From Chloropicon primus (taxonomy: Eukaryota; Chlorophyta; Chloropicophyceae; Chloropicales; Chloropicaceae), in the NCBI GenBank assembly GCA_023205875.1, contig CP060757.1:1364001-1428000 (forward strand): DNA of 64,000 nucleotides. Direction: 5' to 3'. Position numbers and translations under genes: made by a program. Every line of letters begins with the position of its first letter. Position 1 is the stretch's first letter. Positions 47,689-55,938 of this stretch are shown in pieces. Under the pieces are notes generated by a model. That model was not told the DNA's origin, did not search any database, and was given only the letters and a program-made list of their open reading frames with translations.

Positions 47689-48512
47689 GGTTGAGACCGC
47701 CTCGCCAGCGAAGTCGTCCCCCTTCACAACACCACAACGATTCACTCAAACACAACCCAATAACAACAATGAAACCGAAGTCATCCCATCATTACATGAC
47801 CACCACCAACGAGGAGGATCGTCTCCTCCAGGCAGAGAGTGCGTGAGTGCGTGCGTGTGTCAAAGATCGTCTCCGAACTTGCGTTGCTGACCCCCCCCGT
47901 CCCTCTCCCCTTCCCTTCCCGTCTCCCTCGGCCCAAGTCATCATGGTCCCCCTGGCCACGCGTCATGCTCGGCCTGATTCGCCTTACATGACCACCACCA
48001 ACGAGGAGGATCGTCTCCTCCAGGCAGAGAGTGCGTGAGTGCGTGCGTGTGTCAAAGATCGTCTCCGAACTTGCGTTGCTGACCCCCCCCCGTCCCTCTC
48101 CCCTTCCCTTCCCGTCTCCCTCGGCCCAAGTCATCATGGTCCTCCTGGCATCATGGTCCAAGTCACGACGCCTCCTGATCTGATTCGATTCGATTCCGCT
48201 CCCCTCGTAACGCCTGCCGATTCTTCGTGTAGATTTTCCCCCGTTTTTGAGAAGAACGAGGCAGAGAGCGGAGGAGAGCAGTGACCTCGAGCCGAGTCGA
48301 GACCACGAGGCACGAGACACGACCCCGGGTGAGGACGGTGACGAGGAGGAGGACCACACCACACACGACAGAGAGCGACGGCGAAGAGCGACGGCGAACG
48401 AAGCGAACCAGGGTAACGTTGGGACGGCGACCGCGCAGGAGGGCGGCGAGTTTGTGTTGTGTGGTGCTGGCGTTTGTGGGCGTTTGAGGAGTGTTTAGTG
48501 GAGTCGAGGGAG
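47689..48512 (+). other. 824-bp 5' region of LCB2, containing a 192-bp tandem duplication
   Basis: No conserved coding sequence is seen. The main content is the tandem repeat at 47792-48150. The small frames inside it start identically in both copies (MRACVKDRLRTCVADPP) but diverge after a C-run length change, so they are by-products of the repeat, not genes. Confidence 0.6.
47792..48150 (+). repeat. 192-bp tandem duplication, two near-identical copies
   Basis: Copy 1 spans 47792-47983 and copy 2 about 47984-48150. Each contains TTACATGACCACCACCAACG, TCGTCTCCTCCAGGCAGAG, GTCAAAGATCGTCTCCGAAC and a C run. The copies differ by one base in the C run (8 versus 9) and by a substitution near the end of copy 2, which suggests a recent duplication. 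Confidence 0.93.
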
Positions 48513-50279
48513 ATGGCGCCGCCGAACGCGATGACCACGACGGTCACCAGGACGGTTGCGAATGGGAAGGGGAAGAGGCTGGAGCCCGCGGGGGACTGGC
48601 ACGGGATCCGGCGGGACCAGATGGCGAGGGCCAAGGGCGGCCACGGGATGGTGGGGCAGAACCGCAAGCACCACGGCGGCGGCGTCGTGGCGAAGGATGT
48701 GGCCAGGAAGCCCAAGAAGACGAACCAGGACGAGTTCGCGGAGGTGCTTCACCCCTTCAGGCAGTCCGTCATTTACTTTGGGTTCGTCGTGCTGATGTTC
48801 ATCGGGCACATTCGGGACTTCCTCGACGGCGTGATGGCCCGGCTCGGCCTGGATGCCTCGGCCTCGGAGAGGAGGTCCGCCTCCAACCCGGACTGCCCGC
48901 CGCTGGTGGCCAACTCGCAGGACTTTTACACCCGTCGCCTGTACATGAGGATCGTGGACATCTTCAACAGGCCCATTAGCTCCGCGCCAGGGTCGTGGAT
49001 CGACGTGATGGAGCGCGCCCGCGAGGGGGATCCCTGCAGGAACCACCCCAAGCCCACCGGAAGGACGAAGAGGTGCCTGAACCTCGGCTCGTACAACTAC
49101 CTCGGCTTCGCCGCCAAGGACGAGTACTGCACCCCGCGTGTGATCCAGACCCTCGCGGAGTACGGCTGCAGCACCTGCAGCAGCAGCAGCGACGCGGGGA
49201 TGACCAGCAAGCACGTCGAGATGGAGGGGGTGGTCGCCGAGTTCCTGGGGGTGGAGAGCGCTTTTGTGTACGGCATGGGATTCGCCACGAACGCGATGAC
49301 CATTCCCGTCCTCGCGGACAAGAACACCCTCATCATCAGCGACGAGATGAACCACAAGAGCATCGTGGACGGGGTGAAGCTGAGCGGGGCGCGCGTCAAG
49401 GTCTTCAAGCACAACAACACCCAGCACTTGGAGTACATTCTGCGCAAGAGCATTGTGGAGGGCCACCCGAGGACCAAGAGGCCCTGGAGGAAGATCATCA
49501 TCATCGTCGAGGGGATCTACAGCATGGAGGGAGAGATGGTGAAGCTGAGGGAAATAGTGGCCCTGAAGAAGAAGTACAAGGCTTACTTGTACCTGGACGA
49601 GGCCCACAGCATTGGTGCCCTGGGCCGCACCGGGAGGGGAGTGTGCGAGCAGCTTGGGGTGGACCCCAGGGACGTGGACGTGATGATGGGAACCTTCACC
49701 AAGTCCTTCGGATCCTGCGGGGGCTACATCGCGGGAAAGCAGGAGATGGTGGAGTGGATCAGGTCCAGCTCCCCCGCCGCCTACTACGCGACGTCCATGT
49801 CGCCCTCGGCCGTGCAGCAGGTCATCAGCGCCTTGAAGATCATCGCCGGGGAGGACGGCACTACCAGGGGCGCCGAGAAGCTGAACAGGCTGAGCGACAA
49901 CTCCAACTACTTCAGGCAGGAGCTGAAGAAGCGGGGGTTCCACGTGCTTGGGGACCAAGACTCGCCTGTCGTGCCGATCATGTGCTACTACGCGGCGAAG
50001 ATTCCAGCCCTCAGCCGCCTTTGCTTGGAGAGGGGGCTCGCCGTCGTCCTGGTCGGCTTCCCGGCCACGGCCCTCTGCCTCAGCAGAATGAGGATCTGCA
50101 TCAGCGCCGCGCACACGCGGGAGGAGCTGAAGCTGGCCATCGACATCATCGACGAGATCGGGGACAAGTGCATGATCAAGTACTTGCGGGGGTCCAAGAA
50201 AGTGTCGGAAGAGGAAGAGTCTTACGTCGAAGAGCTCCCATGCCCGCCGGCGAGGCTGGAGAGCTCCAGGAGCATCTAG
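48513..50279 (+). CDS. LCB2: Serine palmitoyltransferase subunit LCB2
   Basis: A single exon encodes 588 residues from ATG 48513. It condenses serine with palmitoyl-CoA, the first step of sphingolipid synthesis, at the ER as a heterodimer with LCB1. One N-terminal membrane segment is seen (VIYFGFVVLMFIGHI). The alpha-oxoamine-synthase core has NLGSYNYLGFA, YGMGFATNAM and YLDEAHSIGALG. The PLP lysine is in MGTFTKSFGSCGGYI, a catalytic-subunit feature. SSSPAAYYATSMSP and RMRICISAAHTREEL close the fold. The overall length is normal. Its inhibitor ORMDL is encoded 3.4 kb upstream on the same strand; LCB1 is not in this window. Confidence 0.96.
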   Translation: MAPPNAMTTTVTRTVANGKGKRLEPAGDWHGIRRDQMARAKGGHGMVGQNRKHHGGGVVAKDVARKPKKTNQDEFAEVLHPFRQSVIYFGFVVLMFIGHIRDFLDGVMARLGLDASASERRSASNPDCPPLVANSQDFYTRRLYMRIVDIFNRPISSAPGSWIDVMERAREGDPCRNHPKPTGRTKRCLNLGSYNYLGFAAKDEYCTPRVIQTLAEYGCSTCSSSSDAGMTSKHVEMEGVVAEFLGVESAFVYGMGFATNAMTIPVLADKNTLIISDEMNHKSIVDGVKLSGARVKVFKHNNTQHLEYILRKSIVEGHPRTKRPWRKIIIIVEGIYSMEGEMVKLREIVALKKKYKAYLYLDEAHSIGALGRTGRGVCEQLGVDPRDVDVMMGTFTKSFGSCGGYIAGKQEMVEWIRSSSPAAYYATSMSPSAVQQVISALKIIAGEDGTTRGAEKLNRLSDNSNYFRQELKKRGFHVLGDQDSPVVPIMCYYAAKIPALSRLCLERGLAVVLVGFPATALCLSRMRICISAAHTREELKLAIDIIDEIGDKCMIKYLRGSKKVSEEEESYVEELPCPPARLESSRSI

Positions 50280-50421
50280 GGGCGCCTTCCGCACACACAC
50301 CTGTGAGCCTAGGCCCCGTTATTCTCGTTTTCTCATGTTTTAACATCGGTTTTTGTAAAAAATATATTATTCGGTTGCTTTCTCGACCTCCAAAGGAGTT
50401 CTCCCTCCTCACCCAGCCGTT

Positions 50422-51186
50422 TCACTTTTCCTGTCCCACCTCCAGGGACTCCAGGGACTCCGGGACCAGCTCGAAGTTGTCAAGCACGAGTTGTTTGAAC
50501 TCGCTGAGGTCCTTGATTCGGAAGTGCGGCTCGTGCTCCTCGTCGGGGAGGTCCTCCCTGCGGATCTCGTCCCCGAGCAGGACGGTGATGGCCCCCGCCC
50601 TCTTTCCAGCCCTCACGTCGTCCTTGGCGCTGTCGCCAATCATGATCACCTCGGTGGGGGAGAACCCCCAAACGTTCTCGGAGATGTGCTTCAAGGCGTC
50701 CGGGTGGGGCTTGGGGCGGAACCCGCAGTCCCTGCTCACGGCAGGGGCGAACTCCGGTATGTTTGGAAGCCTGTCGTGGAAGTAGTCCAGGCTCTCCCTG
50801 GAGTTCCTCGTGAGGATGGCACGGGGAATGTTCCTCTCGTCCAGGAAGGAGCACACCGCGCTGACGTCCCTCGCCAGCTTCATCTTCTCGTGGCCCTCCC
50901 TCTCGACCTCCTTGATCGCCCGCAGCGCCGCGGCCCTCTTCTCCTCGCACTCCTCCTTGGCCACCTCGGCGAGCATGTCCCCCCGTCCGATGTCCCTCCC
51001 CAGGGCCTCCCCCGCCCTCCTTCGCATCTTCACAAAGTCCAGGCAAGGTATCGTCAATGTCCCGTCCATGTCGAAGATGACACCCCTCACCCCTCTCCTC
51101 CCTCCCCCTGTCCCCACCATCGCCAGCTTCCTCAGCTGCTGCATCAAGAACGGAGCGCGTATCTCGTGCGGCCCTCTCAGCCACAT
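50422..51186 (-). CDS. HAD-superfamily phosphatase
   Basis: A single exon encodes 254 residues. Motif I is GVIFDMDGTLTIP, motif II is AILTRNS, the Lys motif is GFRPKPHPDAL and motif IV is VIMIGDSAKDDVRAGKRAG. All key Asp, Ser/Thr and Lys residues are present, so it should be active. The order resembles plant At2g33255-like HAD hydrolases of unknown substrate; phosphoglycolate phosphatase-like activity is also possible. The N-terminal 30 residues (Arg, Leu, no acid at first) could be an organelle signal. It converges on LCB2 with 142 bp between stops and lies downstream of ERG2 on the same strand. Confidence 0.88.
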   Translation of the reverse strand: MWLRGPHEIRAPFLMQQLRKLAMVGTGGGRRGVRGVIFDMDGTLTIPCLDFVKMRRRAGEALGRDIGRGDMLAEVAKEECEEKRAAALRAIKEVEREGHEKMKLARDVSAVCSFLDERNIPRAILTRNSRESLDYFHDRLPNIPEFAPAVSRDCGFRPKPHPDALKHISENVWGFSPTEVIMIGDSAKDDVRAGKRAGAITVLLGDEIRREDLPDEEHEPHFRIKDLSEFKQLVLDNFELVPESLESLEVGQEK

Positions 51187-51248
51187 AAATTCAGTCTGCT
51201 CGCCCCTTGGGAGATCCTAACGCCAGCGCCTTGAACTCCATCACGGCA

Positions 51249-51251
51249 GGA

Positions 51252-51288
<37 letters not shown>
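51249..51288 (+). repeat. (GACGAG)n hexamer
   Basis: About six perfect GACGAG units lie between the start of the HAD gene and the stop of ERG2. Confidence 0.9.
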
Positions 51289-51289
<1 letters not shown>

Positions 51290-51389
51290 AGGGTGGAGAG
51301 GGATCCTGTACATTCATTACAACTGCGCAAACGCACTGCACTGCACTGCACTGGTGCCACAGCACCAGGAAAGAAGGAGAGCCGCCACC

Positions 51390-52037
51390 TCAAACTTTTC
51401 CTTTCAAGAGCATCTTGAACATGTTGCCGCCGCTCACCTTGACGGTCTGCCAGAAGGTGATGGGGTCGAGCGTGGACGACAAGAGGTCGGCCATGCCGAA
51501 GGGCATCATGCTGAGGATGTTGCCCCTGGCGTACTCCAGGGCCCAGCACCCGCAGTCCGGAATCTTGTAGCCCTTGGCGACGCCCTTTGGCATGAGGTGC
51601 TGGGAGCCCGGCTCGTACACCTCCTTGGTGAGCTGCCCGGGGGAGTAAGCCCACTGCTCCCCGTGGAGGATGGTGAAGTAGTCGTCCGAGAGGAACCTCC
51701 CCGAGTGCCCCTCCGTCCCGATAGGCGAGCCGAAGATGATCACGTACTCCGAGAGGGACGCGTGCAGGACAACCATGGCTCCCATGGCCCCCCCCGCGTT
51801 GTTGAACAGCCACTCCGAGTCGTCGATGATGTAATCAGGGTACTCCTTCTTCAGCAGGCTTCGGACGGAGTCCACAATCCCCTGTGGGTCCTCGCTTCCC
51901 TTGTTCTCGCTTATGGCCTGGTTCGCTATCCTGTGCATGGCCTCCGGCGTGAACACGAACTGCGACTCGTGTCCTATTCCGAGGACGGCTGCCGCCACCA
52001 CCACCGCACACGCCACCACCACACTCCTCAGCTTCAT
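51390..52037 (-). CDS. ERG2: ERG2/sigma-1 receptor-like sterol C-8 isomerase
   Basis: A single exon encodes 215 residues. An N-terminal hydrophobic anchor (VVVACAVVVAAAVLGIG) is followed by the ERG2 cupin-like fold. The conserved segments are SEWLFNNAGGAMGAMVVLHASLSEYVIIFGSPIG, GHSGRF, TKEVYEPGSQ and GCWALEYARGNILSMMPFGMADLLSSTLDP. The family contains fungal C-8 sterol isomerase and animal sigma non-opioid receptor 1, both ER membrane proteins. In an alga the isomerase role, shifting the delta-8 to delta-7 double bond in sterol synthesis, is most likely. Land plants use the unrelated EBP/HYDRA1 enzyme for this step. The length and end are as expected. Confidence 0.9.
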   Translation of the reverse strand: MKLRSVVVACAVVVAAAVLGIGHESQFVFTPEAMHRIANQAISENKGSEDPQGIVDSVRSLLKKEYPDYIIDDSEWLFNNAGGAMGAMVVLHASLSEYVIIFGSPIGTEGHSGRFLSDDYFTILHGEQWAYSPGQLTKEVYEPGSQHLMPKGVAKGYKIPDCGCWALEYARGNILSMMPFGMADLLSSTLDPITFWQTVKVSGGNMFKMLLKGKV

Positions 52038-52789
52038 CCTCCCCCTTCCTCCTCAGAACAATCAAAGTCCACTCTCTCCTTCGGAACAGAACAGAACAGA
52101 ACAGGCTCTCCTCCTCGCCTCCCCAAACGAAGAATGAATGGATTGGATATGAATAGGAATATGAATGGGGGATTGGATATGAATATGAATAGGAATACGG
52201 ACCGGACTCAAGTCACTACCCGTCGTCGTCGTCGTCGTCGTCGGTTGTGTGTCGCACCGCACCGCACCGCACTTGTTCTTCGTGTTCGTGTTCGTTTAGG
52301 TTTAGGGTTTAGGGTTTAGGTTTTAGGGTTTGGGGTTGTATGGATTTAGGGTGTTTTGTTGTTGTAATCTTAGTGTACTACAATCTTATCCGCTCAGCCG
52401 CACCAGGAGGGACGAACCCCACGAGGGGAGGAGACGAGAGAGTGAAGTGGAGGACGAGGAGACGAGGAGACGACGAGCGGGAACACGGGGACTGAGACCG
52501 GACAACAGGGGTGGCCAGCACAACAGACCAACGCCAGGAGAGACCAAGATACATCACGTGCTTGGGTGCGAGGACACGAGCGGCGGCTACGAACGGGAAA
52601 GGGAAGAGAGGGAGAGAGAGAGAGCGGGGGGAGGGAGGGAGAGACACGGGAGGGCGGCCGACCTGTCCTTGCGTGTGAAACGAGGAGGAGAGGGAGACCG
52701 AGGAGGCTGGTGAAGTGGGGAGAGACGGACGTAGGCGTGCCTCGAGGGGAGACACGCACGCACGAGAGGCAAGAGGAGAGACAGACAAG
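52038..52789 (+). promoter_or_regulatory. 752-bp shared 5' region of ERG2 and NF-YB
   Basis: It contains a GAATAT/GGATAT-rich imperfect repeat (52138-52197), a CGTCGT run (about 52219-52242), CCGCA pentamers (about 52258-52270) and a telomere-like block (52294-52332). A G/A-rich 5' leader of NF-YB follows. No other gene is seen. Confidence 0.55.
52294..52332 (+). repeat. Second interstitial telomere-like repeat
   Basis: Units TTTAGG, TTTAGGG, TTTAGGG, TTTAGG, TTTTAGGG and TTTGGGG are followed by an isolated TTTAGGG at about 52345. The internal run with the TTTTAGG variant is the same, base for base, as in the block at 12353-12387. It lies about 460 bp upstream of NF-YB in the same orientation. 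Confidence 0.85.
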
Positions 52790-53197
52790 ATGGGGAAGGA
52801 CGATGAGGTGCCAGAGGGAATGCAAGAAGGAGAGATTGTCGTAATGGGAAACGTGAGGGAGCAGGACCGCTACCTCCCGATAGCGAACATATCTCGAATT
52901 ATGAAGAAGAGCCTGCCGAACAACGCGAAGATAGCCAAGGACGCGAAGGAGACCGTGCAGGAGTGCGTCAGCGAGTTCATCAGCTTTATTACGAGCGAGG
53001 CGAGCGACAAGTGCCAGAGGGAGAAGAGGAAAACGATCAACGGCGAGGACCTCTTGTGGGCGATGACCACGCTCGGGTTCGAGGACTACGTGGACCCCCT
53101 CAAGGTCTACCTGCAAAAATTCCGAGAGGCGGAGGGGCAGAAGGACGCGGCGAACAAGCAGGCGGAAACTGGGGACGGGACGAGCAACGGTTCCTAA
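52790..53197 (+). CDS. NF-YB: NF-YB (HAP3) histone-fold transcription factor subunit
   Basis: A single exon encodes 135 residues from ATG 52790; the frame is open upstream but unlike any family member. The histone-fold core is near canonical: [77 protein letters not shown], and ending VYLQKFRE. This is the B subunit of the CCAAT-binding NF-Y trimer, and it pairs with NF-YC and NF-YA in the nucleus. The core is of the plant non-LEC1 type (no Asp at the LEC1-specific site, as far as I can judge). Short hydrophilic tails flank the core. Confidence 0.96.
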   Translation: MGKDDEVPEGMQEGEIVVMGNVREQDRYLPIANISRIMKKSLPNNAKIAKDAKETVQECVSEFISFITSEASDKCQREKRKTINGEDLLWAMTTLGFEDYVDPLKVYLQKFREAEGQKDAANKQAETGDGTSNGS

Positions 53198-53399
53198 GAC
53201 TCCAAGTCGGGACACGCTTGACGACGACTGGGATTGCGCCGTTGCCACGGCTTTTGCCTCGTCTCACAGACAGAGGCCTTAAACTGTACACCAAAACAAA
53301 ACAAAACAAAACTTTAGGAACATTTTGGACAAAACGCTCGTCCTCGTCCTCAGAATCTTCAACAATATACAACAGTCAACATCAATTACAGTCGTCGTT

Positions 53400-54979
53400 C
53401 TAAGCAAAGGCTGACTTGTCCACGACGTCCCAGTCCTCGAGGTCCTGGGCCTTTGGTTCCTCCCTCGGCTTTGATATCACGCTGAACTCCATTCCCAGAG
53501 CGGTGTGGTGGTGGTCCCTCCCGTGGGCCGAGGACTCCAGCACGCTCCCCGCGGTGCTTGCGCCCATCACACTCAGAGAGTCCAAGCTCCCCACCGGCTG
53601 CTCCGTCGAGGATTTGACCAAGTCCAAGGACGCGAAATGAGAGCACAGCTCCACCAGAAGGACGAGGGGGTGGGCGGACAACGCCGAGGCCTCGGCGATC
53701 AGGTCCGCGGCCCGGGCTTCCCCGCCCTCCTCCTGGTCCTTGCGAAAGTGTCCGCAGACCACACCGACGCTCCTTTGGAGCAGGTCGACGCCCTTCAAAA
53801 ACCGCGCTTTGGCCTCCGCGTTCTCTCTGGCGAGGGAGGCCGCATCCCCGCCGCTAGCCGAGGGAATGCCGCTGATGCCCGCGAGGGCGTGCACCCCAAG
53901 AATGGAGGCCTGGTCCAGGCTACTACTGCTTGTTGTTTCGACGGGAAAACACAAGAAAGCGAAGGGAAACGTTTTGATCGAATCGCAGCACAAGAAGCGG
54001 GCGGTCAGTCAATCGCGAAAGCGGCTGCAGGGGCACAAGCGTACCTTTTCTGGGCGTTCGTGTGCAAATAAAGAGGCAGCTCCTCCGACTCGCTCGAGGG
54101 CATGAGCTGCCAGTAAGACTTTGGTTGCCATATCGTGGAGTGGGAGACCCCGAACCCCATCAAGATGCTCCCGCAGCCGGTCAGGGAGCCCAAACCCATG
54201 TCCAAGCCCGTCACGTGAAGCACCGGGTAGCCCAAAATCCTGGACGCCAAGTCGAGGAGGAGGAGCAGGTACCCCAGGGCCGAGTCGACCTCCTGCTCCT
54301 TTTCCGCCGTCCAGGCTGGTTCCTTGGAAAGCAGGCCCAACGCCAGGGGAACGCTGAGGCCACACACCTTCACGTCGCCCTTGATCGCCCTCTTCCCGTC
54401 GCGGGAGTCCACCCCGACCCGCAGCTCGAGCGGCAAGGCCTGCAACAGCCTCTTCAAGGCTTTCCTCTGCTCCGCCGTGAGTTGTTGCCTCAGAGCCTCC
54501 TCGCGCGCCTTGTACCTCCTCAAGGTCGCCAGGGGGCGCCCCTCGCCCGTGATCCGCTCGATCTCCTCCCTCAAGCGCTGGACGAGCCCCCTCGCCCCCT
54601 CCAGCCTCCGCCTCGCCTCGTCGTTCTCCCTCTTCTTTTCCTCCACCTCCCTCCTCAGTCGCCTCTGCCTCTCCTTCTGCCTGTCCCTCTTCCTCTTCGC
54701 CGCCCGCCTCGCCCTCTGCTGCTCGCTCAGCGCGGCCTCCACCCTCTGGAACTCCGCCACCCTGGCCTTGAGCTCCCCCCTCCTCCCCTGCATCTCCCCC
54801 AAGTGCGCCTCGAACTCCTCGAACACTTCCCTCACGCACCTTTCGCAAGTCCCCTTCCTCTCTCTCCTCCTCACCCCCTCCTCGCAACTCACGCACTCGA
54901 CCTGGAACGAGCAGCAGGTTCCCGTCCCCTCCCTCCCAGTCCCCCCCTCCCTCTCCCTCTCCCTCTCCCCTTCCTCCAT
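53400..54979 (-). CDS. UVRAG/ATG14-like subunit of the class III PI3-kinase complex
   Basis: Exon 1 (54979..54045) and exon 2 (53928..53400), with a 116-bp intron, encode 487 residues. The N-terminus has two CxxC pairs (VECVSCEEGV and GTCERCVREV), as in ATG14. A long Arg/Glu coiled coil follows (about residues 50-160). Then comes the BARA-like end region conserved in UVRAG/ATG14/VPS38: LGYLLLLLDLASRILGYPVLHVTG, GCGSILMGFGVS, and the split LPLYLHTN.../SSSSLDQASILG...FLKGVDLLQRSVG. The Beclin-binding coiled coil with this end suggests a VPS34-complex subunit in autophagy or endosomal sorting. The CxxC pairs favour ATG14 over UVRAG/VPS38, but the two are hard to separate by eye. Confidence 0.78.
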
Positions 54980-55158
54980 CCCTCCCCCTCTCCCTCTCCT
55001 CCGCTCCTCCCCTCCGCTGTGTGGACTCAGCTCGGGTTTGGATCACATGGCTATCGCTTGTGGCTCAAAAGTCTGCAAAGCCAAAGCAGGGGGCTGACCG
55101 ATGGAGACTGTCTGTCTCTGTCTCACTAGCAGGGGCAGGGAGAGGGGAGGTCGGAGGG

Positions 55159-55683
55159 ATGAGGAGCAAGGTGTTCACCAGGGCGCAGGAGGTGTTGAGG
55201 AGGGTGGGCACGAGGGGGGGAGAGGAAAGGAGGGTGGTGTTCACCATGGGGGTCACGGAGAGGGGGCTGGAGGACATAGGGGAAGTTAAGGCGGTGACGT
55301 TTCCAGGGAAGGGGGCGGAGAGGGAGAAGGGGGAGGTGGTGGCAGAGGTCCACTGGGAGGGCGTGGTGGACTCCTCCGCGGACGAGATGTACCACTCGCT
55401 CTTTAGGTACGAGGGCAACGGGCTGAGGAAACTGAGGGCCCCGTTCGCCTGCACGGTGCTCGAGCTCAACTCCAAACTCGCGGCAAACCCGAACGGGCCG
55501 GAGATCCTCGACGCGGAGAGGGAGGAGGGTGGGGGCTGGATCGTGCAGCTCGAAGCTCGGGAGCGGGACCTTGAGGGGGCGCTCAAGGAGGGGGACGTCC
55601 TGAGCGAGGAGGCCTACGAGGAGGCCAAGGAAGCGGAGGACCAGCTTGGTCGGCAGGGCGACGCCGGGAGGCTTCAGTATTGA
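55159..55683 (+). CDS. ABITRAM (FAM206)-like GcvH-fold protein
   Basis: A single exon encodes 174 residues from ATG 55159. The body resembles the H-protein/lipoyl fold but lacks the lipoyl-Lys motif ESVKA; at that place the sequence is YEGNGLRKLRAPFACTVLELN. NPNGPEILD, GGGWIVQLE and the tail LKEGDVLSEEAYEEAKEAED match the order of human ABITRAM (Simiate/FAM206A): a RG-x-L-x-EVN turn, a GY/WI strand and a LT/SxExYEE end. It is therefore probably a non-lipoylated relative, a nuclear or actin-linked protein in animals with unknown role in algae. A true glycine-cleavage H protein is the less likely alternative. It is divergent from the UVRAG-like gene with 179 bp between starts. Confidence 0.6.
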   Translation: MRSKVFTRAQEVLRRVGTRGGEERRVVFTMGVTERGLEDIGEVKAVTFPGKGAEREKGEVVAEVHWEGVVDSSADEMYHSLFRYEGNGLRKLRAPFACTVLELNSKLAANPNGPEILDAEREEGGGWIVQLEARERDLEGALKEGDVLSEEAYEEAKEAEDQLGRQGDAGRLQY

Positions 55684-55938
55684 GGGTAAAAAATAGTTGC
55701 TACTGTTAGTACTAGTAAACGACTTTGTTGACAGCCGTGTCGTCCTTTTGCTTGTTTTACTCTATTAAGCTTAAGCTCCAACGTGTCGTGTGCGTGTGCT
55801 TCTTCGCCGCTGCGCGAAGGTGCTTGGGTCCAAAGGCAACCAAAACCAAAGCCCGGAACCAAGCAGCAAGCTCTCTCACACGACGAGCGAGGGTGGGGAC
55901 TCGCGGGCGCACGACGCTAGACGAGCGATCCCCGAGCC

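Noticed and set aside
47847-48284. Two small genes starting MRACVKDRL
   Set aside because: Both come from the 192-bp tandem repeat, diverge in frame after the C run, and resemble nothing.
48495-50300. 601-codon open frame on the - strand
   Set aside because: It is antisense to LCB2 with no recognisable domain.
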